Shown: positions 54,200 through 63,389 of the stretch, in pieces
Layout: every line of letters begins with the position of its first letter
How positions within the stretch are numbered: position 1 is the stretch's first letter
Source of the DNA: UBA3478 sp964217345
GTDB taxonomy: Bacteria; Bacteroidota; Bacteroidia; Flavobacteriales; Flavobacteriaceae
Assembly: GCA_964217345.1 (NCBI GenBank)
Contig: CAXPJI010000025.1
Coordinates: 23,657 to 87,656, forward strand
Direction of reading: 5' to 3'
DNA length: 64,000 bases
Notes under the pieces: model-generated
Seen by the model: only the letters and a program-made list of their open reading frames with translations
The model's database searches: none
What the model was told of the DNA's origin: nothing
Position numbers and translations under genes: made by a program

Positions 54200-54790
54200 A
54201 TGAAAAAGATTTTAATTGGGCTTCTTGTGATGATTTTCACTGGACTTTCAGCTCAACAAGCACAAATTCAGCTTTTAGGAAGACAATCAATAGAGTTAGA
54301 TTTTGTTGATTATCGGTTTTACGCGCTGAAACTTAAAAACAGCTCTTCAGCTGAAATAGAGGTAAGTATTATATCGCGAGTTAGCAATGAACAAGTTCGC
54401 GGATTTGGCTTTGCTCCTAAATCTACGGTGGAAGAGGTGCTAATCGAGTCAGATTCTTATGCGCTTTTCACTAATCTTTCAGATGACGAGGCATTATTTT
54501 CTATTGAGGCAAGCCCTAAAGTAGCTGCACCGGTAACTGAATCGGATGGAGTTAGCTTTACTTTGAGAAATAACACTCTTCAGTCGATTCCGCTTGTTAT
54601 TCCTTCAGTGATGAATCCCAATTTATCTCCTAAATCTAATAGTGGAGTTTATCTCAAATATGGTCAGAAAGTTTACCTCAGAAGAGGAGTTTCAAAGAAA
54701 CTAATTCTCACGGTTGATGAAACAATTCGTGAGGGAGCCTTAATTGATGTGGATAGTATAATTGGACTAGTTGAAGATGAAAAAATATAG
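54200..54790 (+). CDS. Secreted protein of unknown function
   Basis: A 196-residue protein with a signal peptide (MKKILIGLLVMIFTGLSAQ). The mature protein is beta-rich (IELDFVDYRFYALKLKNSSS, VSIISRVSNEQVRGFGFAPK, GVSFTLRNNTLQSIPLVIPS) and shows repeated SxxSIPLxIPxxMNPNLSP-like turns; no family is recognised. Its last codons overlap the next gene by 14 bases, so the pair is probably co-translated. A hairpin ends one base before its ATG. Confidence 0.75.
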   Translation: MKKILIGLLVMIFTGLSAQQAQIQLLGRQSIELDFVDYRFYALKLKNSSSAEIEVSIISRVSNEQVRGFGFAPKSTVEEVLIESDSYALFTNLSDDEALFSIEASPKVAAPVTESDGVSFTLRNNTLQSIPLVIPSVMNPNLSPKSNSGVYLKYGQKVYLRRGVSKKLILTVDETIREGALIDVDSIIGLVEDEKI

Positions 54791-55238
54791 TATTGCAGCC
54801 GTTTTATTTATTTTCTCTATGGCCTATGCTCTCGCCCAAACTCCCGTAAAAAGTAGAAAAATTAAGGGTGAATGGCAACTTCAAATCGAAGTTGCTGAAG
54901 CGGTTGCAGAAGAAACTAAGGACTTAGGGGTATTTGGAAAAATGCTCGCTGGAGCCGTTGCAGGATTTGTGGATGTGGCCCTTGAATCTGTCGATGTTGT
55001 CTTTGATTTTTACAATAAAAACAGCGTTCGAATGATAGTCAAGACAGATGGTGACGTTCCTGAAATCGAAAATTTGAACTATCGAATTGACCAGGGTAAA
55101 CTTTATATAACTGGCCTTGAGGAGGGAGATATTGACATTTCAATTGATGGCTACTGGATGTTTGAAGAAAAGAATCTTATTCACTTCAATGAAGATGGAA
55201 GCCGAGTTAAAAATGTATACCTAATAAGAAGAAGGTAG
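54777..55238 (+). CDS. Secreted lipocalin-like protein of unknown function
   Basis: About 153 residues from the ATG at 54777 (MKKYSIAAVLFIFSMAYALAQ), a signal peptide. The rest begins IKGEWQLQIEVAEAV and contains alternating strands (SVRMIVKTDGDVPEIENLNY, YRIDQGKLYITGLEEGDIDI) like small lipocalin/calycin-type lipid-binding or DUF-type domains seen in Bacteroidota. The assignment is weak. A TTG two codons upstream (54771) is less likely. It overlaps the previous gene by 14 bases. Confidence 0.75.
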   Translation: MKKYSIAAVLFIFSMAYALAQTPVKSRKIKGEWQLQIEVAEAVAEETKDLGVFGKMLAGAVAGFVDVALESVDVVFDFYNKNSVRMIVKTDGDVPEIENLNYRIDQGKLYITGLEEGDIDISIDGYWMFEEKNLIHFNEDGSRVKNVYLIRRR

Positions 55239-55250
55239 AAACACATTTAC

Positions 55251-55258
55251 TAGTTTTG
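55251..55258 (+). promoter_or_regulatory. Putative -7 element for the ClC gene, 4 bases before its GTG
   Basis: TAGTTTTG matches TAnnTTTG exactly and is followed by C. The GTG start at 55263 lies 4 bases later, so transcription should begin at or just beyond it, predicting a leaderless mRNA. Confidence 0.45.
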
Positions 55259-55262
55259 CGCT

Positions 55263-57041
55263 GTGAATGCAACCTTAAGCGCAATCCTTCGTAAGTTCCT
55301 GATTTGGAAATACAAACATATTTCTGAGCGCAATTTTGTTTTAATTCTTAGTGCACTTGTTGGCCTAGTTGCAGGACTAATCGCGGTGCTTATTAAGAAT
55401 ATCACCTACGGCATACAGTATGTAGGATCTCTCGGGCTTTCGCTTACTCAAAACGGCCTTTACTTTGCTCTTCCGCTAATTGGATTGTCCGCTGTATATC
55501 TCATTTGGCATAAGCTTTATCGCAAAGGAGTTTTTCAACCTATCGCTACTCTTCTATTTGCGCTGTCAAAAAAGGGAGCCAAGGTAGAATCGAACAAGTT
55601 ATACATGCCGCTCATCACCGCTCCTTTAACGGTTGGGTTTGGGGGTTCGGTCGGTCTGATGAGCCCGGCTATCTTATCTGCTTCGGCAGCATCTTCTGTT
55701 TTTGGTGATCTTTTTCATCTGAACCGAAAGACTAGAATGTTACTTATTGGTTGTGCGGCTTCAGGAGTTATCGCAACTAGTTTTCAATCACCCATTGCTG
55801 CGGTAATCTTTGCCATTGAAATTTTTAGTTTAGACCTCACATTTGCCTCATTACTTCCTCTGCTTGTTGCCTCTTTAGTGTCGGTGATCACTTCTTTCTT
55901 AGTAGTTGGAGACCAGGTATTATTCACCTTTGATCACAATGAAGGGTTTAATGTTTCAGACACACTCTTCTATATTGTTCTAGGTGTGATGGCGGGCCTA
56001 GTTAGCGTTTATTTTCACAAGGCGCATTTCGCCATTACCGGAGCACTTGAAAGAATTAAATCGCGATCGTATCGATTTATTGTGGGGGGTGTTATCATGG
56101 GAGCGATGCTCTACTTTATTCCTCCACTTTATGGTGAAGGGTATGGAGTTATAAACGCGCTGCTTTCGGGTAATCATCTATCCGTTATTCAGGGTTCTAT
56201 GTTTGAACTTTGGTCAGAAAAAACCTACGTGGTGATCTTTCTTCTCTTGGGAATTACCCTTTTTAAGTCACTTGCGATGACCCTCACTATTGCGTCGGGA
56301 GGTACAGGAGGTATTATTATTCCTGCTCTTGTAATGGGAAGTTCATTAGGTAATGCCGTTGGTAAGACCTTTAATGCTTTGGGATTTGCGGTCAATGAGA
56401 CGCATTTTACCCTGATTGGAATGGCTGGTATTGTAGCCGGGGTATTAAAAACACCGCTCACCGCTATCTTTTTGATTGCTGAAATTACCGGAGGCTATGA
56501 ACTTTTTATTCCGCTTATGTTATGCGTTTCAACCGCCTACCTGATTTCGAAAAATAATCTAAGTCACACTATTTATACAAAAGAGTTAGCCGAGAAGAAT
56601 GCGCTGCTAACCTTTGACAAGGATCAAAGCGTTTTGACCTTGATGAATCTCGATTCGGTGATTGAACAAAATTTTGTCGAACTCAGCCCAGAAATGTCTT
56701 TAAGGCAATTACTAGAAGAAGGAGTGGCGAAATCGAGTCGAAATTTGTTTCCGGTAGTAAGTGAAGACGGTTCTTTGGAAGGGGTTATTTTGCTTGATGA
56801 CATAAGATCGGTACTTTTTGATCAATCCCTTTATGACCTTACGAAAGCAAGGGAGTATATGACTCGTCCGCCAGAGGTGATTGATTATGCTAAAGATAAT
56901 ATGCAGCAGGTCATGCAGCGTTTTCAAGATAGTGGAGCTTGGAATCTACCCGTTATTCGCGAGGGTAAGTATTATGGCTTTGTTTCGAAATCGAAACTTC
57001 TAACCGCCTATCGACGCGAGTTAATTAATTACAGCGTGTAG
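55263..57041 (+). CDS. ClC-family chloride channel/transporter with CBS domains
   Basis: A 592-residue membrane protein: a ClC transport domain (~28-430, about a dozen or more hydrophobic helices) and two C-terminal CBS domains (~450-585) that bind adenosyl nucleotides. The pore motif reads GGSVGLMSP (127-135); the GREGP glutamate that acts as the gate and proton path in ClC exchangers is M133 here. The second pore motif is SGGTGGIIIPALVMGSSLG. So it may be an ungated channel, not a Cl-/H+ exchanger. It starts at GTG 55263, supported by a -7 box 4 bases upstream. Confidence 0.92.
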   Translation: MNATLSAILRKFLIWKYKHISERNFVLILSALVGLVAGLIAVLIKNITYGIQYVGSLGLSLTQNGLYFALPLIGLSAVYLIWHKLYRKGVFQPIATLLFALSKKGAKVESNKLYMPLITAPLTVGFGGSVGLMSPAILSASAASSVFGDLFHLNRKTRMLLIGCAASGVIATSFQSPIAAVIFAIEIFSLDLTFASLLPLLVASLVSVITSFLVVGDQVLFTFDHNEGFNVSDTLFYIVLGVMAGLVSVYFHKAHFAITGALERIKSRSYRFIVGGVIMGAMLYFIPPLYGEGYGVINALLSGNHLSVIQGSMFELWSEKTYVVIFLLLGITLFKSLAMTLTIASGGTGGIIIPALVMGSSLGNAVGKTFNALGFAVNETHFTLIGMAGIVAGVLKTPLTAIFLIAEITGGYELFIPLMLCVSTAYLISKNNLSHTIYTKELAEKNALLTFDKDQSVLTLMNLDSVIEQNFVELSPEMSLRQLLEEGVAKSSRNLFPVVSEDGSLEGVILLDDIRSVLFDQSLYDLTKAREYMTRPPEVIDYAKDNMQQVMQRFQDSGAWNLPVIREGKYYGFVSKSKLLTAYRRELINYSV

Positions 57042-57198
57042 TTGATAATCAACGGTTTAGATAGAAATATTCGACAATATCTGTTCTGAGCTTTGTCTTT
57101 GACATTTTAAGAGGCGATTCTTTGTCAAATTCACAACAGCTTTGAAAAAAGCCCTATCTTTCCCCCATCAAACCAGATGAATTAAATCTAATTACCAC

Positions 57199-60024
57199 AT
57201 GATGAAAAAGTTAATTCTTGTACTAAGCATCCTTTCAAGTGCTTTTGCTCTAGCTCAAACTAGCGTAAATGGAAAGGTTGTAGATCAAAATGGTGCTCCT
57301 GTTGCCAATGCGAATATTATCGTAGTTGGACAATCAGAGGGTGCTGTAGCTGATTTCGACGGAAACTTTGCTTTTACCACTAGCCTTACTCCGCCATTCA
57401 CCGTGCGTGTTTCAAGTCTAGGGTATACCACAGCAACTGCTACCTTCTCAGGATCAGCCTTAACTGTAACGCTAAACGAATCTTCTACAGCGTTAGATGA
57501 AATTGTAATTTCTGCTTCTAGAACTCCTGAGCGTATTTTCGAATCGCCAGTTTCTGTTGAGCGTTTTGGTCTTGCTCAAATTCAGAATGCAACTGCTGAG
57601 AGTTTCTACGGAAGTTTACAGAATCTCAAGGGAGTTGACATCAATACCAACTCACTTACTTTTCAATCGATCAACACTCGTGGTTTCGCAACTTTTGCAA
57701 ACACAAGATTCCTTCAATTAGTGGACGGGATGGACAACACTGCGCCAGGTCTTAACTTCGTACTTGGTAACCTAGTAGGTATGTCTGAGCTTGACGTTGC
57801 AAGCGTTGAAATTTTACCAGGAGCTTCATCTGCACTTTATGGTGCTGGTGCCTTCAATGGTATTTTATTTATGACTTCTAAAGATCCATTCACTACCGAA
57901 GGTGTTAGTGTTTATGGTAAAACGGGTATCACGGTTCAGAATGCAGCTGGTGCAAATGAGTACATGGACGTTGGAGTTCGATTCGCTAAGAAATTCTCTG
58001 ACAAACTAGCGATCAAAGCCAACCTTACTTTCTTACAAGGTGAAGACTGGCATGCCAATAGTACTGAGGATATGAGTCAGACGGCTCTTCCGTACCAAGG
58101 ATGGTCGTCACGCAGAACTAACCCTGGCTATGACGGTCTAAACGTTTATGGTGATGAGGTTGCTACAACCTTAGACTTCGATTTCTTTGCAGGTACACCA
58201 ACGGGTACTTTCGGTAAAGCATTTGTTTCTCGTACAGGTTACGACGAGGCTGCTCTTGCAGATTACGATGCGAAGAGTATGAAGAGAGATATTGGGATCT
58301 ACTATCGTCCGAATGGAGACGATCTAGAAATTATCTATAACTACCGCAGAGGTACGGGTACTACTATTTATCAAGGAGCTAACCGTTATGCGGTTTCAGG
58401 CTTTGCGATGACCCAACAAAAATTAGAGGTTAAAAACGATCATTTCTTTGTTCGTGCTTATGTAACAGAAGAAGATTCAGGTGATGCTTATGATACACGT
58501 TTTGCCGCAATCAATATTAACCGTCAACAGTCTGCAGACATGAAGTGGTTCGGTGACTACGTGACCGGATATTTAATTTCAAAGCAACTAGGTCGATCTG
58601 ATACAGACGCTCACAATAATGGTCGATTAGCTGCAGATTATCCGGTAGACTTCTACGGTCAATTTGGAGCTGCAACGAATTATGGTGCATTCAACCTACA
58701 AGGTCAAGCCAATAGAAACCGATTCTTACCTGGTTCAGGTGAATTCAATAGCGCATTCACTAAGGTGAAACAAGATGGTGATTTTGCGACAGGAGCTAGG
58801 TTTATCGATAATACCAAGTTTAGACATATCAATGGTAACTACAATTTTGCTCACCTTATCAATAATTGGGCCGATCTACAGGTTGGAGGTTCTTACCGTC
58901 AATATGAGTTAAATTCGAACGGTACGATCTTTACTGATAAAGACGGTCCTATCAAGTACAATGAGTACGGTGCATACACCCAGATTCAGAAGAAGTTTGC
59001 TGATGAGCGCCTGAAAGTAACGGCTTCTGCTCGTTACGACAAGAACGAATTCTTAGATGGTTTTGTTTCTCCTCGTATCTCTTTAGGATATACGCTAGGT
59101 TCAGCTAGAAATCACAATGTTCGTTTCTCAGCTCAGACTGGTTTCAGAAATCCTACTACTCAGGATTTCTTCATCGGTTTAGATGTAGGACAAGCTATCC
59201 TAGTTGGTGGTGCTGAGTCTAACCTTGATCGTGATGTAAGAACTTTTGCTACAAGTGCTCAAGCGCAATCTCTTGGATTACCTGCTACATCTACTGTAAC
59301 AGGTCGCTCTGCATATACTAATTCGTTCTCGCTTTCTTCTGTTCTTGCTGGTGCGCCAGTTAAGAAAGATACCGAGTTAGTTGGTGCTGAAGAGATTGAA
59401 GCTTATGAGGTAGGTTACCGTGGTCAAATTGGTCCTATCACTCTGGATGTAAGTGCTTACTGGAACCAGTACACGAACTTCAATGCTGCTGAAACCAAAG
59501 TAGTTCCATTATACGGTCAAGCAGGTGATAATTCATTATCTCTTCTTGCTCTTCAAAATGGAGATTACAAAGTTTATCAAGCATATTCAAACACAGATGT
59601 TCCTGTTAAGTCTTATGGTGTAGTAGCTGGTTTAGATACTAGAATTGCCGGATTTGACTTAGGAATTAGCTACACATTGACTGAACTTGATTTCAACGAA
59701 GCTGATTATCCAGATTTTGAGGTAGGATTAAACACTCCAAGAGATCGTTTCAAGGCTTCTTTTGGTCACCAAGAGTTAGCTAAGAACTTAGGATTTAATG
59801 TAAACTATCGTTATTCAGGATCATATACTTGGGAAGCATCTTTTGCTGACGGAGAAATCCCTGCTTTTGATGTCCTTGATGCGTCTATCAACCTTAAACT
59901 ACCTCAGTATAACAGTGTGCTTAAGGTAGGAGGTTCTAACATCGCTGGTGGTGATTATATGACTGCTATAGGTACTGGAATGATTGGTTCTATATACTAT
60001 GCTTCACTTAACGTGAACTTCTAA
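57199..60024 (+). CDS. TonB-dependent outer membrane receptor with carboxypeptidase-like N-domain
   Basis: A 941-residue receptor with signal peptide (MMKKLILVLSILSSAFALAQ), a CarboxypepD_reg-like domain (~22-100: SVNGKVVDQNGAPVANANII), a plug starting at LDEIVISASRTPERIFESPV and a barrel ending IGSIYYASLNVNF. Codon choice appears more restricted than in neighbours, as in highly expressed genes. There is no SusD-type partner, so it is probably not a polysaccharide-utilisation receptor of the SusCD type; the ligand is unknown. In the 157 bases upstream an inverted repeat TTTGACA/TGTCAAA (57098-57129) is the only structure found; no exact -7 box. Confidence 0.93.
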   Translation: MMKKLILVLSILSSAFALAQTSVNGKVVDQNGAPVANANIIVVGQSEGAVADFDGNFAFTTSLTPPFTVRVSSLGYTTATATFSGSALTVTLNESSTALDEIVISASRTPERIFESPVSVERFGLAQIQNATAESFYGSLQNLKGVDINTNSLTFQSINTRGFATFANTRFLQLVDGMDNTAPGLNFVLGNLVGMSELDVASVEILPGASSALYGAGAFNGILFMTSKDPFTTEGVSVYGKTGITVQNAAGANEYMDVGVRFAKKFSDKLAIKANLTFLQGEDWHANSTEDMSQTALPYQGWSSRRTNPGYDGLNVYGDEVATTLDFDFFAGTPTGTFGKAFVSRTGYDEAALADYDAKSMKRDIGIYYRPNGDDLEIIYNYRRGTGTTIYQGANRYAVSGFAMTQQKLEVKNDHFFVRAYVTEEDSGDAYDTRFAAININRQQSADMKWFGDYVTGYLISKQLGRSDTDAHNNGRLAADYPVDFYGQFGAATNYGAFNLQGQANRNRFLPGSGEFNSAFTKVKQDGDFATGARFIDNTKFRHINGNYNFAHLINNWADLQVGGSYRQYELNSNGTIFTDKDGPIKYNEYGAYTQIQKKFADERLKVTASARYDKNEFLDGFVSPRISLGYTLGSARNHNVRFSAQTGFRNPTTQDFFIGLDVGQAILVGGAESNLDRDVRTFATSAQAQSLGLPATSTVTGRSAYTNSFSLSSVLAGAPVKKDTELVGAEEIEAYEVGYRGQIGPITLDVSAYWNQYTNFNAAETKVVPLYGQAGDNSLSLLALQNGDYKVYQAYSNTDVPVKSYGVVAGLDTRIAGFDLGISYTLTELDFNEADYPDFEVGLNTPRDRFKASFGHQELAKNLGFNVNYRYSGSYTWEASFADGEIPAFDVLDASINLKLPQYNSVLKVGGSNIAGGDYMTAIGTGMIGSIYYASLNVNF

Positions 60025-60050
60025 TCAGAACCTTCTTATAATCAATTTTT

Positions 60051-60081
60051 AAAGCGCCCCATTTAGGGGCGCTTTTATTTT
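60051..60081 (+). terminator. Rho-independent terminator after the TonB-dependent receptor
   Basis: A 10-bp perfect stem AAAGCGCCCC/GGGGCGCTTT (60051-60060 with 60066-60075), loop ATTTA, then TATTTTTA. It lies 26 bases after the stop. Confidence 0.9.
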
Positions 60082-60113
60082 TATAAGAGGTTTTTTACTT
60101 CCTCTAATCTATG

Positions 60114-60121
60114 TATATTTG
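60114..60121 (+). promoter_or_regulatory. Putative -7 element for atpD
   Basis: TATATTTG matches TAnnTTTG exactly and is followed by C. It lies 45 bases before the atpD ATG, so the mRNA would have a leader of about 40 bases, longer than for most genes here. Confidence 0.5.
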
Positions 60122-60166
60122 CGCTCAAATTAAGTAACAGGCTTTTAGCCATATAACGCTCTAGTA

Positions 60167-61675
60167 ATGTCTCAAGTAACTGGAAAAATTTCACAAGTTG
60201 TAGGACCTGTAATCGATGTAGAATTCGAAGCAGGTGTTGCTCTTCCTAAGATTTACGATTCTCTATCTGTTTCAAAACCTGATGGTTCTGAGCTCGTTTT
60301 AGAGGTTCAATCGCACGTTGGTGAAAACACCGTTCGTACAATATCTATGGACTCTACAGACGGTCTTAGCCGTGGCACTTCGGTTGTAGCTACTGGAGCA
60401 CCTATTCAAATGCCAATCGGCGACGACGTTTATGGTCGTTTATTTAATGTAATTGGAGCGCCTATTGACGGTCTTACCGAACTAGAGCGCACTGGAGATA
60501 AAGGTCTTCCAATTCACCGTGAGGCTCCTGCATTCGAAAATCTATCTACTTCTACAGAAGTTCTTTTTACCGGTATTAAGGTGATTGATCTAATTGAGCC
60601 TTATGCTAAAGGAGGTAAGATTGGTCTTTTCGGTGGAGCTGGTGTTGGTAAAACCGTACTTATTCAGGAGTTAATCAACAATATCGCGAAGGGTCACGGT
60701 GGTTTATCGGTATTCGCCGGTGTAGGAGAGCGTACACGTGAGGGAAATGACCTTCTTCGTGAAATGCTTGAGTCAGGAATTATCAAGTATGGTGAAGCCT
60801 TCATGGAAGAAATGGAGAAAGGCGGATGGGATCTTTCTAAGGTAGATAAAAACGCAATGAAGGAGTCTAAGGCTACCTTCGTTTTCGGTCAGATGAACGA
60901 GCCTCCTGGAGCACGTGCACGTGTTGCTCTCTCAGGATTAACGATTGCTGAATACTTTAGAGATGGAGCTGGAGATGGTCAAGGTAAAGACGTACTTTTC
61001 TTCGTAGATAACATCTTTAGATTTACTCAAGCAGGTTCTGAGGTATCTGCACTTCTTGGTCGTATGCCATCGGCAGTAGGTTACCAACCTACCCTTGCTA
61101 CAGAGATGGGAGCGATGCAAGAGCGTATTACTTCAACTAAAAATGGTTCGATTACTTCGGTTCAGGCAGTTTATGTACCTGCGGATGACCTTACTGACCC
61201 TGCGCCTGCTACAACCTTTGCTCACCTTGATGCAACGACTGTACTTTCTCGTAAGATTGCAGAGCTTGGTATTTATCCTGCAGTAGATCCGCTAGATTCT
61301 ACTTCAAGAATTCTTTCCGCTGATATTCTAGGTGACGAACACTACAACTGTGCACAACGCGTTAAGGAGCTTCTTCAGCGTTATAAAGAGCTTCAAGATA
61401 TCATCGCGATTCTTGGTATGGAAGAACTTTCTGAAGAAGACAAACTTGCAGTATCAAGAGCGCGTCGTGTTCAGCGTTTCTTATCTCAGCCTTTCCACGT
61501 AGCTGAGCAGTTTACGGGTATTCCTGGAGTACTTGTAGATATCAAAGAAACGATCAAAGGATTTAATATGATTATGGACGGTGAGCTAGACCACCTACCT
61601 GAAGCTGCCTTTAACCTTAAGGGATCGATTGAAGAAGCTATCGAGGCAGGAGAGAAAATGCTTGCTGAAGCTTAA
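60167..61675 (+). CDS. atpD: F1F0 ATP synthase beta subunit
   Basis: The catalytic subunit of F-type ATP synthase. The 502 residues contain Walker A GGAGVGKT (156-163), the catalytic glutamate in VGERTREGND, Walker B LFFVDNIFRF and the DELSEED-loop equivalent MEELSEEDKL. In the synthase three beta subunits with bound ADP/ATP alternate with alpha subunits at the inner membrane. Only the epsilon gene follows, so the rest of the atp operon is elsewhere, as usual in Bacteroidota. Confidence 0.98.
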   Translation: MSQVTGKISQVVGPVIDVEFEAGVALPKIYDSLSVSKPDGSELVLEVQSHVGENTVRTISMDSTDGLSRGTSVVATGAPIQMPIGDDVYGRLFNVIGAPIDGLTELERTGDKGLPIHREAPAFENLSTSTEVLFTGIKVIDLIEPYAKGGKIGLFGGAGVGKTVLIQELINNIAKGHGGLSVFAGVGERTREGNDLLREMLESGIIKYGEAFMEEMEKGGWDLSKVDKNAMKESKATFVFGQMNEPPGARARVALSGLTIAEYFRDGAGDGQGKDVLFFVDNIFRFTQAGSEVSALLGRMPSAVGYQPTLATEMGAMQERITSTKNGSITSVQAVYVPADDLTDPAPATTFAHLDATTVLSRKIAELGIYPAVDPLDSTSRILSADILGDEHYNCAQRVKELLQRYKELQDIIAILGMEELSEEDKLAVSRARRVQRFLSQPFHVAEQFTGIPGVLVDIKETIKGFNMIMDGELDHLPEAAFNLKGSIEEAIEAGEKMLAEA

Positions 61676-61681
61676 GAGTTT

Positions 61682-61963
61682 ATGAAACTAGAAATCATCT
61701 CACCTGAGGCCACTTTATACCAAGGAGATGCAACAGCTGTTGCATTACCTGGAGTTGATGGTTCCTTTCAATTACTTGAAAATCATGCCCCAATTGTATC
61801 TATATTACAAGAAGGAGAGGTTCGTCTTAAAGGGTTTGATGTAAAGAAAGTTCCTTCTTCTTTTGCACACCTCTTTACTACTAAAGGTTCTGATACCGTT
61901 CTTGCTATCAAAAGCGGAACTGTCGAGATGAAGCAAAATAATCTAGTTCTTCTAGTAGATTAA
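61682..61963 (+). CDS. atpC: F1F0 ATP synthase epsilon subunit, short form
   Basis: A 93-residue epsilon subunit with only the N-terminal beta-sandwich (MKLEIISPEATLYQGDATAV, and GSFQLLENHAPIVSIL). The C-terminal helical hairpin that blocks ATP hydrolysis in many bacteria (making ~130-140 residues) is missing; short forms are usual in this phylum. It lies 6 bases after atpD. A hairpin 29 bases past the stop, inside the convergent gene, may end the transcript. Confidence 0.93.
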   Translation: MKLEIISPEATLYQGDATAVALPGVDGSFQLLENHAPIVSILQEGEVRLKGFDVKKVPSSFAHLFTTKGSDTVLAIKSGTVEMKQNNLVLLVD

Positions 61964-61967
61964 GAAT

Positions 61968-63356
61968 CTATTTTCTTTTATAAATAAGCGTACTACCAAC
62001 AGATTTTATCTGTTGGTAGTTTTGTTTTAGGGCACTAGTAAGCATTGATTCTAGCACTGCATCCTTGAAATTTTTACGCGATTTAGCGATAATGATTTCA
62101 GGTTTCTGGTTGTTTAATAATTCCTTTAATACAGCTACTGGCGTTGAATCCTTCACCCGCATGAAGGGAAATAATTCAGGACGTTCTATATTACTAGGAT
62201 GAGTTACCACCTTTGTTAGTGGGCGATTGTTGGTAAGCCAGTATCCGATGTGATAATCGGTGTAATAAGCAGTTTTTTTATCTAAGTCATGATCTTTCAG
62301 AAATCGGGCGATCTCATGACCTTCTCCATTGTACCAATACCCAGTGTTTTCATGATATTGCAAAAGGTCCCAAGTTTCCTTGTAGGTTTCAATGGGAATG
62401 ATCACTAATAGAATCAATACAATTTGCGGCGATAGCTTTCGTTTAAGCTCATATATAAGGATTCCTATGAGTAAAATTAGGAAAGGATATACCTGAAGAA
62501 GGTAGTGCCCGTTTACCTTACCGAGTCGAATAAGACTAAATAAAACTCCTGCGGTAAAAAGGGCGTAAAATCGATGCTTGGGGTACCTTTTAAATAGCCA
62601 GGCAAGAAGAATAAAAGCAGGAAGCAGTGATAAAAAGGTTTTTAATTGTTGGCTAATTGTTGCTTTGGTATATGCCAAGGGCGCGTAGAATACGGATTCT
62701 AGAAAAAGACTAGTATTACCTATAAACCAAATCCCCGTGATTAACGTGGCTAATACGCCTCCTAGAATACACCCTGCGATCATCTGTTTCATTTCATCAC
62801 GACGCTGTACGAATAGAAAAGGAAATGCTAATAGCATTCCGTAGGCAATATTTAGTTTAAAGTATAAGCCGAGACTGAATAGAAGCGCACCCCAGAAATA
62901 ATTACGATTTTCAACGACTAGATAGCTGCCAAGCAATATCGGGAAAAGACCGAGGTGCTCGCTCATCACCCCCTGAACGCTTCCGAAAAGGGATTGAAAA
63001 TAAATGGTAAGTACACCAAGGGTTAAGGCGTAAATCGATGAGGTGTGGTTTCGTGCGATTCGGTACAATAAGTATCCGTTAAATCCCACGATTACCGCTC
63101 CAAAAAAACGAATTGCGAGTAGTGATTTGCCAAATAGGTAAATGATTTTAGCGAAGTAGAGAAAGACTAGTGGTGGTTTCAAGTCCCAAAGCAAGGTATA
63201 GGGCAGAAATCCGTCAACCCATGCCTGTCCCATAAGAATAAAGGTGCTTTCATCTTTATCGATGTAGTCTCTAAAGAAAAAAGGAAGACGTAACAACACA
63301 CTCAGACTTACTAAGGAGGCCAATACCTGTCGCTCTGCGAATCTGACTAATCTCAT
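61968..63356 (-). CDS. GT39/ArnT-like membrane glycosyltransferase
   Basis: A 462-residue membrane protein with about ten hydrophobic segments. The N-terminal loop DKDESTFILMGQAWVDG (acidic DxDE pair), followed by LPYTLLWDLKPPLVFLYF with its KPP motif, is the hallmark of the dolichyl-phosphate-mannose/ArnT-like glycosyltransferase group, which move a sugar from a polyprenyl carrier on the outer face of the membrane. The acceptor is unknown. It converges on atpC with a 4-base gap and its 3' end contains a 13-bp palindrome. Confidence 0.85.
   Translation of the reverse strand: MRLVRFAERQVLASLVSLSVLLRLPFFFRDYIDKDESTFILMGQAWVDGFLPYTLLWDLKPPLVFLYFAKIIYLFGKSLLAIRFFGAVIVGFNGYLLYRIARNHTSSIYALTLGVLTIYFQSLFGSVQGVMSEHLGLFPILLGSYLVVENRNYFWGALLFSLGLYFKLNIAYGMLLAFPFLFVQRRDEMKQMIAGCILGGVLATLITGIWFIGNTSLFLESVFYAPLAYTKATISQQLKTFLSLLPAFILLAWLFKRYPKHRFYALFTAGVLFSLIRLGKVNGHYLLQVYPFLILLIGILIYELKRKLSPQIVLILLVIIPIETYKETWDLLQYHENTGYWYNGEGHEIARFLKDHDLDKKTAYYTDYHIGYWLTNNRPLTKVVTHPSNIERPELFPFMRVKDSTPVAVLKELLNNQKPEIIIAKSRKNFKDAVLESMLTSALKQNYQQIKSVGSTLIYKRK
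61992..62026 (+). terminator. Terminator-like hairpin for atpDC inside the convergent gene
   Basis: ACTACCAACAGAT (61992-62004) pairs perfectly over 13 bases with ATCTGTTGGTAGT (62008-62020), loop TTT, and is followed by TTTGTTTT. It is 29 bases after the atpC stop, within the last ~20 codons of the minus-strand glycosyltransferase gene. Confidence 0.6.
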
Positions 63357-63389
63357 GATGAAAAGATACTACCTTCGAATGAATCGGGC

